A stretch of DNA of 64,000 nt from Rhodospirillales bacterium (lineage in GTDB: Bacteria; Pseudomonadota; Alphaproteobacteria; Micavibrionales; Micavibrionaceae), in assembly GCA_020638395.1 (NCBI GenBank), contig JACKIP010000001.1:124001-188000 (forward strand). The letters run 5' to 3'. Shown piece after piece: positions 43,920-52,346 of the stretch. The number at the start of each line of letters is the position of its first letter. Positions within the stretch are counted from its first letter, which is position 1. Under the pieces are notes generated by a model that saw nothing but the letters and a program-made list of their open reading frames with translations, was not told the DNA's origin and did no database searches. A program made the position numbers and the translations under genes.

Positions 43920-45488
43920 TCAGGTCGTCTGGTGTTTCTCTGTTGTTTTGGGGAAGATCAACAGAAATGCGGCTCCATCCTGATAGTCCGGATCAAGCTC
44001 AATATCGCCCTTATGAGCATGCATGATTTTACGACAAATTGCCAGACCAATTCCCATGCCTTTGTAGGGGGCACTTTCTCCGTGCAGACGCTGGAACATC
44101 TGAAATATTTTTTCTGAGAATTCCGGAGCAATTCCAATCCCGTTATCCGCAATCCGGATGATGTGATTCGAGCGGTGAGGATCAACGCTGACAGTGATTT
44201 TTGGGGAAACTCCATCTGATTTATACTTCAGGGCATTTTCGATCATATTCTGGAACAGCCGGATGAGCAGTCCTTCATTTCCTGGAATGACCGGCAGCTC
44301 GTCACAAACAATTTCCGCGTCGCTTTCCTGTATCTCCAGAGTTAAAAGCTCCAGAGCCGCCTGAACAACGTCATCCAGACCGACCTGTGAAAAAGCAATG
44401 CCGCCGCGCCCTATCCGGGAATAATTCAGCAGGCTGTCAATCATAAACTGGGCCTTGCCGGCGCTTTCCGTCATGATGCGCATGAATCCTGCCTGCTCGG
44501 CATCCAGAGCATTCTCCAGACTTTCTGAAAGAAATCCGGTTGCCATCGAAATATGGCGCAGCGGCGCTTTCAGATCGTGGGAGACTGTAAACGCAAAACT
44601 TTCCAGATCTTTATTCGATCGTTCAAGCTCCAGTTCAATCATTTTCATGATGGTGACATCCCGAAAAACCCCGAAAATAGCAACAACATCGCCGTTTTCG
44701 TCCACTTCAGGTTCGCCGAAGACCTGAATATAGCGAATTTCTCCGTCTGGTTGTAGAAGACGGGTTTCAAAGTTGAAATCTTTTTCCTGCAAAACCGCCT
44801 GATCGACCTGATTCTGAAGGTTTTTTCCATCTTCCGGGTGAAAAAATTTATTTGTAAAATCGACGGTCGGCACGAACGCTTCGGGATTGACGCCGCAGAT
44901 ATGATACATTTCGTTTGACCAGAAAACTTCCCCTTTTAGCAGATCTACCCGCCAGTGACCAATCCCGGCGGCGTGTTCGGCTTTTTCCAGATATTGACGC
45001 TGGGCCTGCCAGGCCTCAAAATCCTGTTTGTCGATAATTTTACTTTTATCTTTGATAACGCCGCTGAAATAAAGCTCGCCATCCAGAGTAATTTCAGAGA
45101 TGGATAAATGTATAGGGAATATTTTCCCACGCTTGTGGCGGGCATTCAGATAGCGGCCGATGCCAATAATCTTGGCATGCCCGGTCCGCATATAATCACT
45201 AATGTAACTATCGTGTTTCGCGGCGTGTTCCCCGGCCACCAGACAACTGACGTTTCTTCCCACCAGCTCATCCCTGTGGTAGCCGAACATATCTTCACAA
45301 GCTGGATTAACACTTTTAATTATCCCGCTTTTATCTATAGTAACGAGGGCATCCGCTGTGTTGTCTGTGATAAACTTGATATAGCTGTTATTCTGATCGA
45401 GCATGGATATATCTAAAAATTTCAGGTGTGTTGCCGTAGTATAAAACAAATTAGCTTGATATGCCCGCTTTGTCAGGCATGCATTCAT
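43920..45488 (-). CDS. PAS-PAS sensor histidine kinase
   Basis: 522 residues if started at 45488; a second ATG at 45404 (MLDQNNSYIKF) is equally possible because neither has a strong ribosome-binding site. Two PAS domains (about 30-150, the first with ADALVTIDKSG, and about 175-285), HisKA with the phospho-acceptor H near 304 (FTVSHDLKAPLRH), and HATPase_c with N-box ENALKY, G1 DNGIGI and G2 GMGIGLAI. No membrane helix, so it senses a cytoplasmic signal. Forms a two-component pair with the next gene. Confidence 0.92.
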   Translation of the reverse strand: MNACLTKRAYQANLFYTTATHLKFLDISMLDQNNSYIKFITDNTADALVTIDKSGIIKSVNPACEDMFGYHRDELVGRNVSCLVAGEHAAKHDSYISDYMRTGHAKIIGIGRYLNARHKRGKIFPIHLSISEITLDGELYFSGVIKDKSKIIDKQDFEAWQAQRQYLEKAEHAAGIGHWRVDLLKGEVFWSNEMYHICGVNPEAFVPTVDFTNKFFHPEDGKNLQNQVDQAVLQEKDFNFETRLLQPDGEIRYIQVFGEPEVDENGDVVAIFGVFRDVTIMKMIELELERSNKDLESFAFTVSHDLKAPLRHISMATGFLSESLENALDAEQAGFMRIMTESAGKAQFMIDSLLNYSRIGRGGIAFSQVGLDDVVQAALELLTLEIQESDAEIVCDELPVIPGNEGLLIRLFQNMIENALKYKSDGVSPKITVSVDPHRSNHIIRIADNGIGIAPEFSEKIFQMFQRLHGESAPYKGMGIGLAICRKIMHAHKGDIELDPDYQDGAAFLLIFPKTTEKHQTT

Positions 45489-45562
45489 AAGTATGGATTC
45501 CTAAACTGATATCCGGAACGCCGGATCTGGACGAAAGCAGAGGTTCGGAGTAGAATGAGGGC

Positions 45563-46780
45563 ATGGATAAAACGCAAAGCTATATTGATCGTGACCATAC
45601 ATACGTCACACCGGTTTATAAATCTCTGCCTGTGGTGCTGGAGCGCGGGGAAGGCGTCTGGATGTGGGATACGGAGGGGCGAAAATATCTGGATTTTTTA
45701 AGTGCCTATAGCGCTGTCAGTTTCGGTCATCTCAATCCACGGATCAAAAAAGCGCTGATTGCCCAGTTGGAACAGATGGATATTCAGGCCAGGTCTTTTT
45801 TGCACAAGCATCTGGGAGAATTTGCCGAATCTGTTTGCACCCTCACCGGTCTTGACCAGATGATCCCCATGAATACGGGAGCAGAAGCGGTTGAAACCGG
45901 CATTAAAACGGCGCGGCGCTGGGGACATATGGTGAAAGGCATTCCCGATGGAGATCAGCGGATTATCGTCTGCAAGGATAATTTTCACGGACGGACGACA
46001 ACCATCATAGGATTTTCTTCCGATGCGGACTACCGGCGCGGTTTCGGGCCGTTTGACGGAGGGTTTGATACGATTCCCTTCGGCGATGCGTCTGCCCTGG
46101 AGCGTGCAATCACGCCGCAAACCTGCGCGGTTCTGGTCGAGCCTTTGCAGGGGGAAGGCGGTATTCATGTTGCCCCGAAAGGCTGGTTGAAGCAGGTGCA
46201 GGATATCTGCAAAAGGAATAATGTCCTGTTGCTGGTTGATGAAATCCAGACCGGGATGGGCCGGACGGGCAAGAATTTCTGTTACCAGCATGAAATTGAC
46301 AGGCCGGACGGGGTTATTCTCGGAAAAGCGCTCGGCGGCGGAATTTATCCCGTTTCTGCGTTTGTCAGCCGCCGCGACATTCTTGAGGTGATGACGCCCG
46401 GCAGTCACGGATCGACATTTGGTGGGAATGCGATTGCGTCGGCGATTGCGGTTGAAGCGCTGAAAATCCTCACCGAAGAGCATATGGCAGAGCGGGCGGC
46501 AAAAAGCGGGGCTTATTTGCAGGAACAGCTAAGGGGAATAAATTCCTCATTGGTGCAGGATGTGCGCGGACTGGGCCTGTTGATCGGGATGGAGCTTGAT
46601 ACCAGCCGGGTTTCCACCGAGCTTGTCTGTGCACATCTGCTGGAAAAGGGTCTGATCTGCAAGGATACACACGGCACGGTCGTTCGCTTTGCCCCGCCGC
46701 TGACCATTGAAAAAGACCAGATCGACTGGGCGGTTGAGCAGGTGCGCAGCGTTCTGGCCGCTCTGGAACCAGTGGCGTGA
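45563..46780 (+). CDS. rocD: Ornithine aminotransferase
   Basis: 405 residues of the class III aminotransferase family. It converts ornithine and 2-oxoglutarate to glutamate semialdehyde and glutamate. Family features: NTGAEAVETGIKTAR, FHGRTTTIIGFS, DEIQTGMGRTGK and the pyridoxal-phosphate lysine in ILGKALGGGIYPVSA. The order and spacing match RocD rather than ArgD. The next gene overlaps its stop codon (GTGA). Confidence 0.92.
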   Translation: MDKTQSYIDRDHTYVTPVYKSLPVVLERGEGVWMWDTEGRKYLDFLSAYSAVSFGHLNPRIKKALIAQLEQMDIQARSFLHKHLGEFAESVCTLTGLDQMIPMNTGAEAVETGIKTARRWGHMVKGIPDGDQRIIVCKDNFHGRTTTIIGFSSDADYRRGFGPFDGGFDTIPFGDASALERAITPQTCAVLVEPLQGEGGIHVAPKGWLKQVQDICKRNNVLLLVDEIQTGMGRTGKNFCYQHEIDRPDGVILGKALGGGIYPVSAFVSRRDILEVMTPGSHGSTFGGNAIASAIAVEALKILTEEHMAERAAKSGAYLQEQLRGINSSLVQDVRGLGLLIGMELDTSRVSTELVCAHLLEKGLICKDTHGTVVRFAPPLTIEKDQIDWAVEQVRSVLAALEPVA

Positions 46781-47046
46781 GCTCCGGCACGAAGGAAAAA
46801 ATTCTTAAGGTGCGGGTGACCCCGAAAGCGGCGGCGAACCGCATTGTTTATGATACCGCAGCGGATGGCAGCTCCCTGATCCGGGTATATGTGACCTGTG
46901 TACCGGAACAGGGAAAGGCCAATCAGGCAGTGTTAAAATTATTGTCAAAAGAACTGAAGGTCCCCAAATCCAGCCTGAAAATTTTGCGTGGAGAGACGGA
47001 CCGGGATAAAATCATTCTGTGCACTTCGTCCGGAGTAGAACGGTAA
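46777..47046 (+). CDS. DUF167 (YggU-like) protein
   Basis: 89 residues from a GTG overlapping the rocD stop by four bases. The DUF167 signature VRVTPKAAANRI near the N-terminus and VTCVPEQGKANQAVLKLLSKEL in the middle are clear, as is ILRGETDRDKII. Function unknown across the family. Translational coupling to rocD is likely incidental. Confidence 0.88.
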   Translation: MSSGTKEKILKVRVTPKAAANRIVYDTAADGSSLIRVYVTCVPEQGKANQAVLKLLSKELKVPKSSLKILRGETDRDKIILCTSSGVER

Positions 47047-47107
47047 TGATTTGCTAGGAATTTCATGCTATACTGGCCTTATCTGGAAGGAACCCGGAGG
47101 TTTGATG

Positions 47108-47572
47108 ATGATTGATTTTTTAAACGGTGCAGGACAGGGCACAACATTAGGGCAGTTGACCACAAAATCTCGGGCGGACGCGTCCGGGCCAGCGGGTGCA
47201 CGGGGACTGGATAAGGCCCAGCAACGTCTGGCCGACCAGATTTCAATCAGTGACAGCACGCGCCAATCTCTGGAGACGCTGAAAAATCTTGATAAACAGC
47301 TCACACGCTTTCTGGATGTTCTGAAAGGAAAGAAATCCGCCGGCTCTGTTTTACGGCAACTGGATCTTGAAAAAGGATATATCTCCGCGACGTCGAGCAA
47401 AAGCGTTCTGAGTTCCACGCAAATTCGGTCCGTTCAAGAAACCGTTTCTTTATCGACAGACCTTGCGGAAGATGGAACTCTGGATCTTGTTCTGACCCAT
47501 ACCAGAGACTCTCTTTCCACAAACAGCTTTTCCCTGAGCACCCGGCAGAGCAGCCTGTTTGCCTCTTTTTAG
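47108..47572 (+). CDS. Hypothetical protein
   Basis: 154 residues from the second ATG of a tandem pair; GGAGG lies seven bases before it. No family recognised. Ser/Thr-rich, helical in the middle (about 40-100), no signal peptide. The amphipathic Ser/Leu-rich ends recall secreted structural or flagellar-type proteins, but nothing specific supports that. The TAG stop is the start of a family E repeat end (TAGAGCTTTTGATC). Confidence 0.5.
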   Translation: MIDFLNGAGQGTTLGQLTTKSRADASGPAGARGLDKAQQRLADQISISDSTRQSLETLKNLDKQLTRFLDVLKGKKSAGSVLRQLDLEKGYISATSSKSVLSSTQIRSVQETVSLSTDLAEDGTLDLVLTHTRDSLSTNSFSLSTRQSSLFASF

Positions 47573-47660
47573 AGCTTTTGATCTTTTAGTCTGAGTTACG
47601 GGATCTCTGAGGCTTTGTAAGAAATCCGGGACACAGAGAGGAGGATGAGTTCGTCAGAAT

Positions 47661-48197
47661 TTATCCTTTTTGCGCAGGCTTCTTCAGATAGATATAGGTC
47701 GCGCCGGTGCCGCCGTCTTTTGGCTGAGCGGGAACGGCCTGTAATATCAGAGGGGATAACTCATGATGCCGCAGCCATTCCGGTAACTTTTGCCGCAGAA
47801 TGCCGGGTTCCGAGAGCTTTCCCTTGCCGGTAATGACCAGAACGCAGCGGCGCTCCAGCGCTACAGAGCTGAGGATGAAACGGTGCAACCGGTGGAAAGC
47901 TTCGATCTGGGTCAGGCCGTGCAGGTCCAGACGAGCCTCGATTTCCATCCGGCCTTTTCGCAGGCGCTCTGCATCGCGCCGGTTTAATTGCGGAGGATGG
48001 CTGACCGGACCCGGAAGACGTAATTCCGGTGGCGGGGACAGAGGAGTATAGGTCTCGGCAGGAGGAGGTGCACCCTGTTTCTTTGGGGAGGGTTGCAGAG
48101 AATGTGGAGGATGCGTGTTTTTATGTCCCAGACGGCGCAGCCCTCTGGTGATGTGGGTCCAGAGGTGATCATCTTCATCTGTTGGTCGGAACGGCAT
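47661..48197 (-). CDS. Smr-domain protein
   Basis: 178 residues. The first half is Pro-rich and probably disordered; the second half is an Smr domain: ARLDLHGLTQIEA (about 88-100), VLVITGKG (about 118-125) and GGTGATYIYLKK at the end. Smr domains nick or bind nucleic acid and occur in MutS2 and in small stand-alone proteins such as this (SmrA/B-like). Substrate unknown. Confidence 0.88.
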   Translation of the reverse strand: MPFRPTDEDDHLWTHITRGLRRLGHKNTHPPHSLQPSPKKQGAPPPAETYTPLSPPPELRLPGPVSHPPQLNRRDAERLRKGRMEIEARLDLHGLTQIEAFHRLHRFILSSVALERRCVLVITGKGKLSEPGILRQKLPEWLRHHELSPLILQAVPAQPKDGGTGATYIYLKKPAQKG

Positions 48198-48246
48198 GGC
48201 GAAAAGATAGGTGGATTTTCATCTTCTTTCAACTTATTATAGGGGC

Positions 48247-48366
48247 ATGCCACATTCCGACCTTCACAAACGCAAACGTACCAAGAACTGGATGATGCTG
48301 GGCCTCATTTTTGGATGGGTTGCCCTGATCTGGGCGATTACAATGATAAAAATGGCGATGCAGTAA
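48247..48366 (+). CDS. Small CoxF-like oxidase assembly protein
   Basis: 39 residues, too short for usual gene finders. A basic N-terminal stretch (LHKRKRTKNW) precedes one helix ending AITMIKM. The pattern of Arg/Lys, an Asn, then a helix finishing in a VTIVK-like motif is what I know of the small alphaproteobacterial CoxF-type proteins encoded between ctaB and ctaG. Here it lies alone, between smr and the repeat-containing protein, and ctaG is 7 kb away. The ribosome-binding site (AGGGG) is unusually close. A moderate identification. Confidence 0.45.
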   Translation: MPHSDLHKRKRTKNWMMLGLIFGWVALIWAITMIKMAMQ

Positions 48367-48387
48367 AAGCTGTGTTATAAAAATAGT

Positions 48388-48837
48388 ATGGTAAAGAATT
48401 TTTTATTAGGCGGAGCTTCGGTTATGCTCCTGTGTATGGGAGTGCCGGCTTTGGCTCAGGAGCAGGAATCAGGCCCGGAAAAAAGCGGCCTTGTCTCCTA
48501 TTATGCCGATCAGAGAAACGATTATTTGCAAACTTCCCTTGCCAATCAAAAGGACATAGATGCGGGACGTGCCGCGTATATGAAAACCGCTCTTTCCAAC
48601 GAGAAAGCCATAGATGCCGGGCGGACGGCCTATCTGGCGGTGTCTCTTCAGAACGACAAGGACATGGATATAGAGCGGGCAGCGTACCTGAAAACCTCTC
48701 AGGCCAACCAGAAAAATATTGATGCCGGACGAGATGCTTACATGAAGGTATCTTTTGAAAATCAGAAAAAAATAGATGCGGGCCGCAGTGCTTATCTTAT
48801 TAAGAGTTTGGAAACAACGAAATCGACCTACCGATAG
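48388..48837 (+). CDS. Exported protein with six 18-residue repeats
   Basis: 149 residues with a signal peptide (about 1-23, PALA-Q). From residue about 44 the chain is an 18-residue repeat: tyrosines at 46, 64, 82, 100, 118 and 136 are exactly 18 apart, and the motif D-A-G-R ends most units. Eighteen residues equal five alpha-helical turns, so the tyrosines would lie on one face of a long helix. No known family. It may be a periplasmic structural or binding filament; function unknown. Confidence 0.6.
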   Translation: MVKNFLLGGASVMLLCMGVPALAQEQESGPEKSGLVSYYADQRNDYLQTSLANQKDIDAGRAAYMKTALSNEKAIDAGRTAYLAVSLQNDKDMDIERAAYLKTSQANQKNIDAGRDAYMKVSFENQKKIDAGRSAYLIKSLETTKSTYR

Positions 48838-48887
48838 AGAGCGTCCATCAGGTTTTTTACCGTAGAGACGTAGAGTGATCCTCTCAA

Positions 48888-48991
48888 GTCATCATTGCCT
48901 GAATTGCCGAAGTCAATTATAAGGCAACCCATTGATATTTATAGGAGTTTATGGATTCCCCGGATTTTCGCAGAAAATCCGGGGAATGACG
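48888..48991 (+). repeat. Family B core, copy B4 (outer termini not recognisable)
   Basis: GTCATCATTGCCTGAATT ... GGCAACCCATTGAT ... ATTCCCCGG ... GGGGAATGACG, the same two hairpins as B1. Outer flanks instead show AGAGACGTA/TACGTCTCT as inverted repeats. The rest of 48838-49192 is AT-rich and holds only a short palindrome, GATACCGTTGTATC at 49141-49154. Confidence 0.75.
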
Positions 48992-49192
48992 TACGTCCTA
49001 ATACGTCTCTGCGTTTGTACATCTCGCTGCCGCCACATTATGGCTATAAATGTCGGTTCATCTCAGGAACGCCAGAAAGATCACAATTTCAAAAAATTTT
49101 ACCTAAAACAAACGTTGTGTTAACATAACTATTAGATAATGATACCGTTGTATCTTTAAATTATAAAAAAAATAAATTTAAGAGGGTGTGAG

Positions 49193-50071
49193 ATGGGTAA
49201 TCAAGACGCAGGAAAAATGCCTCAGCCACATGGCTACTATGATGTGAAAAATGTTGAGGCGGGACTTGTTAAAGAATTTCGTTCAGAACTGATCTTCAAT
49301 CTGTTTTATAAAATTTTCGATGTCGTCCATGCAGAAACAGATGCCCAGAAAGAAGCTGCGCATCGCCTGCGTTATCAGGTGTTCTGTGTTGAAAATCAGG
49401 GATTCGAAGATCCGTCAGCGCATCCGGACGGTCTGGAAACAGATGAATTTGACTCGATGGCAGAGCATGTCTTGCTGATATATAAAGGAACCGGGGAAGC
49501 TGTTGGAACATGCCGCATCATTAAACCCAAGGCGGATGACTGGGCGAGCTCCTTTCCCCTGCAAAATATTTGCAGCTCTCCGCTTCTCCATGACGAGGAT
49601 TATGTTAAAAATTCCTGTGAATTTTCCAGATTCTGCTTATCCCGTGAAAAAATGAACCAGATCAAGCAAGAACTGACATCACAAAATTCTCTGTTCTCAA
49701 AAGGAGATGGTCGGTTCACATTCTATGAAAAGCCTCTGCTGAAAATTGCATTATCCATGGCTTCTCTGGGCATTATCCGCGGAGTCTTTGAACTGGCGAT
49801 GAAAAATCAACTTTTGAACGTTTTTGCCGTCATGGAACCCCGCCATCTGTCCAGAATGGAGCAAGCCGGATTGGTGCATGAACAAATCGGTCCGGAAGTC
49901 AATTATCACGGCATTCGGAGACCCTTCATGTGCAATATTCTAGAAGTTATGGATAATGCCATCACTAACAACCACGACATATGGAAAGTTGTGAGCGTCA
50001 AAGGCCTGAATCACCGTCTGGCACGCGAGATCTATGATCTGAAAATGAGCATGGCGAAAATCGCATCTTGA
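49193..50071 (+). CDS. PEP-CTERM/exosortase-associated N-acyltransferase-like protein (FeeM type)
   Basis: 292 residues, GNAT-type fold related to LuxI and FeeM. The defining segment is RLRYQVFCVENQGFEDP (about 63-79) with DGLETDEFD and then VGTCRII; the second half has EFSRFCLS and GIIRGVFELAMKN. Members annotated PEP-CTERM/exosortase-associated acyltransferases or N-acyl amino acid synthases have this layout. It would transfer an acyl chain from ACP to an amino group. No exosortase or PEP-CTERM substrate is visible here. GAGGG precedes the ATG. Confidence 0.75.
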   Translation: MGNQDAGKMPQPHGYYDVKNVEAGLVKEFRSELIFNLFYKIFDVVHAETDAQKEAAHRLRYQVFCVENQGFEDPSAHPDGLETDEFDSMAEHVLLIYKGTGEAVGTCRIIKPKADDWASSFPLQNICSSPLLHDEDYVKNSCEFSRFCLSREKMNQIKQELTSQNSLFSKGDGRFTFYEKPLLKIALSMASLGIIRGVFELAMKNQLLNVFAVMEPRHLSRMEQAGLVHEQIGPEVNYHGIRRPFMCNILEVMDNAITNNHDIWKVVSVKGLNHRLAREIYDLKMSMAKIAS

Positions 50072-50122
50072 GGGGTGGATTTGAACCTAATGCACTGGCC
50101 GAGAAAAGACTGTAAATCTGTA

Positions 50123-50770
50123 TTATAACGGATCAGAGGGAAACGGTTTACCCGTTTTCCACAATAACTCGAAAAGTCTGCGCTGAAACAGAGCCAAGGA
50201 TTTATTCTTGATAAACCAGATCTCATGAAGATCAAAAAACATAATAACATAATAATCATCAAGAATGAATGTCGGGGTTGTATCCAGAAAATATTGATCG
50301 GGTAATCTTCTGTAATCCTCTTGCTTAGCGGTTATATATTTTGGAGACATTGTTTCCGGAACAAGAAAGCGTTCCCTAACCCCCATTCTCAAGATCTTCT
50401 GGCGGTATTCATTCACCTTTACCCGTACATTGTCCGGTAAATGCTTTTGATTAATCCCATTCAGAAGCACTTCTTTTGCGCCTGTCTCTTCAAGAATTTT
50501 ATAAAGTTTATCCATGAGTTTCAAAGCAAAATCTTCTCCGCGAATAATTTCTAGATGCTGCTTTTTCTGACGAACCCCTCCCTCAATAAACTCAACCCCG
50601 TTTTCCTCTAAAACCATTTGAATCTTGAGTAAGGTTTCTGTTGTGGGACGTGTTTTACCGGTTTCTATGCCTGTCAACGTCCTTTGCGTCAGATGGCACG
50701 CCTCCGCAAGGCGCGTTTGTGACCAGTCAATCAATCCTCTGGCAGCTTTAATTTGTGAAACGGATATCAT
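50123..50770 (-). CDS. XRE-family transcriptional regulator
   Basis: 215 residues. N-terminal helix-turn-helix of the XRE/Cro type (about 5-62: SQIKAARGLIDWSQTRLAEA ... RTLTGIETGKTRPTTETL). The C-terminal half (about 80-210), ending ALFQRRLFELLWKTGKP and preceded by ILDDYYVIMFF, resembles the sensor domain that follows the helix-turn-helix in TrmB-like regulators. That match is by eye. Convergent with the acyltransferase, divergent from the gene at 50880, with a palindrome in the shared spacer. Confidence 0.8.
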   Translation of the reverse strand: MISVSQIKAARGLIDWSQTRLAEACHLTQRTLTGIETGKTRPTTETLLKIQMVLEENGVEFIEGGVRQKKQHLEIIRGEDFALKLMDKLYKILEETGAKEVLLNGINQKHLPDNVRVKVNEYRQKILRMGVRERFLVPETMSPKYITAKQEDYRRLPDQYFLDTTPTFILDDYYVIMFFDLHEIWFIKNKSLALFQRRLFELLWKTGKPFPSDPL

Positions 50771-50771
50771 T

Positions 50772-50785
50772 TATAATATATTATA
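50772..50785. promoter_or_regulatory. Perfect AT palindrome, possible operator of the XRE regulator
   Basis: TATAATATATTATA just beyond the XRE start codon. It could be the regulator's operator, overlap a -10 box, or arise from base composition alone. Confidence 0.3.
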
Positions 50786-50879
50786 TTACATTGCGTTATT
50801 TGCTATCATCTTTTCATAATCCGTGCTAGATAAATTGGGATAATTTGGAAAAAAAGTTTTATACATAGAGTTTAAGGTT

Positions 50880-52250
50880 ATGATCCCGGACATATTTTTA
50901 TCTCAGGAAATACACGAATCTATCAGAAATAGTACAGGTTTCTCAACTCTGGCAGCAGCCGTTAAGGCCGGAGAACTGGAAATAAGGGGGCTCTTTGCTG
51001 CTCATGGAAGCGGCTCAACCGCAACAGCAAGAACACTGGCCCAGACAGGAAATTTCGACCTTTTTGTAAATGAACCTGACTGCACCTCTTTCACGGGTAA
51101 ACATACAAACAGCATCATTGATGCCTATCACTATCTGGCCCAGCAATATCTGAATTTAAAGGAGACACGGCAGGAAGAAAGTGGCCCTTGTAGACTATTG
51201 GTCAAACTGATGCCCTCTAATTGGCTAACTCTGGATAGTTACGATGATTTAGTAGCTCTGATGAAAGGGGATCCATTATATGTCGGCAGGTATCCGGCAT
51301 TCTCAGTTGAGGCCCGCCTGCGCCAGATGGCCCGCCTGCAAGTAAAAAATATGCACTCGAACCCATCCACTGTGTCTCAGGAAGAAGAAAAAATCCTGTC
51401 ACAGGGATTAGCTGCAAGAGATTACTCGCGCTTTCCCAAACAGCTTATGTTTGCTCATACCGATGCCCACGATCACCACCCGGCCCGATTGCGACAGATC
51501 TCAGCTTATGCTCCCTCCCTGCCTGAAATCCTTGGATTTCCCGGAACAGGCTCCGCTCAATTCAAAATTGATTTTTCAGAGTTTACGAGAATTTATGATT
51601 TGATGTCTTACTGGCACTCTGAACATAAAGTAAATCCAACCTCATTTCTTGACTTTGAAGCCTACCAGCAAGATCCTGAAGGAATAGGATCTTACATTGT
51701 AAATAAAATGTGGAAGCTGGATCCAAAAGAAAATCGGCCCCCTCCAAAGATCGTGAACGCCTATCTTGATTTTTATCCGCAAGAGCGCGCACAAGGTTTT
51801 GTTGACATCACCTTTGGAGCAACCCTCTCACTGGATGATCCACTCCTCCCCCCAACATCCCGCCCTTTGCGCCTGTCAAAATTCCCGGAATTTTTAAGAG
51901 CTCCTCTGGCTGATATGACCTTTCCTTTTGTACAGGCCTGCCGATTGTCAAAAATCGGATATTCTTCTTTGCAAGAAATGCCCCTCAAAGAGCTCAAAGA
52001 GCTGGACCCCGTTTATCTGTTAAATGCAGCCCATTATCATGTCGAACGCGGGGTGCCGGTTCCTCTTTCCGTCGCCTGGTTAATTGCCGTAAACCGGCTA
52101 CCATTCCGCGAGAGCGCTCAACATATCTCGTTCTGTTGCGACGGCTATCATCAAAAACCGGATAGTATACCCACCGCACGCAGGAATCTGAATGTGGATT
52201 CCCAGAAGGAAATGACAAGAGACTCCTTTGCATCCCCTTCCCTGCCATAG
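50880..52250 (+). CDS. Sulfotransferase-like P-loop protein, unassigned
   Basis: 456 residues, no family certain. The segment GLFAAHGSGSTATARTLAQ followed by FDLFVNEPD (about residues 37-67) follows the sulfotransferase pattern: a phosphosulfate-binding loop (normally R/K-S-G-T/S-T), then an acidic EP pair. Downstream DPLYVGRYPAFSVEARLRQ (about 131-149) occupies the place of the 'RDP..v..S' nucleotide-binding motif. The usual N-terminal Arg/Lys of the loop is His here. No signal peptide. Divergent from the XRE gene, likely its target. Confidence 0.45.
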   Translation: MIPDIFLSQEIHESIRNSTGFSTLAAAVKAGELEIRGLFAAHGSGSTATARTLAQTGNFDLFVNEPDCTSFTGKHTNSIIDAYHYLAQQYLNLKETRQEESGPCRLLVKLMPSNWLTLDSYDDLVALMKGDPLYVGRYPAFSVEARLRQMARLQVKNMHSNPSTVSQEEEKILSQGLAARDYSRFPKQLMFAHTDAHDHHPARLRQISAYAPSLPEILGFPGTGSAQFKIDFSEFTRIYDLMSYWHSEHKVNPTSFLDFEAYQQDPEGIGSYIVNKMWKLDPKENRPPPKIVNAYLDFYPQERAQGFVDITFGATLSLDDPLLPPTSRPLRLSKFPEFLRAPLADMTFPFVQACRLSKIGYSSLQEMPLKELKELDPVYLLNAAHYHVERGVPVPLSVAWLIAVNRLPFRESAQHISFCCDGYHQKPDSIPTARRNLNVDSQKEMTRDSFASPSLP

Positions 52251-52346
52251 ACTCCCTGTTCCCAACTAGCACAAATTTCATAAAAATCTTGCAAAAGTTG
52301 TATATTTATGGGAATAATGTGTTATTCTGTAAATAGGAGGTGTGGC

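Noticed and set aside
48895..49128. ORFs within the family B core and AT-rich spacer before the acyltransferase
   Set aside because: They consist of repeat sequence; the same frames appear at other repeat copies, so they do not represent genes.
50060..50110. tRNA-like pieces (GGATTTGAACC, GACTGTAAATCTG) after the acyltransferase
   Set aside because: The two pieces point in opposite orientations and no acceptor stem or complete arm can be folded, so they look like chance matches.
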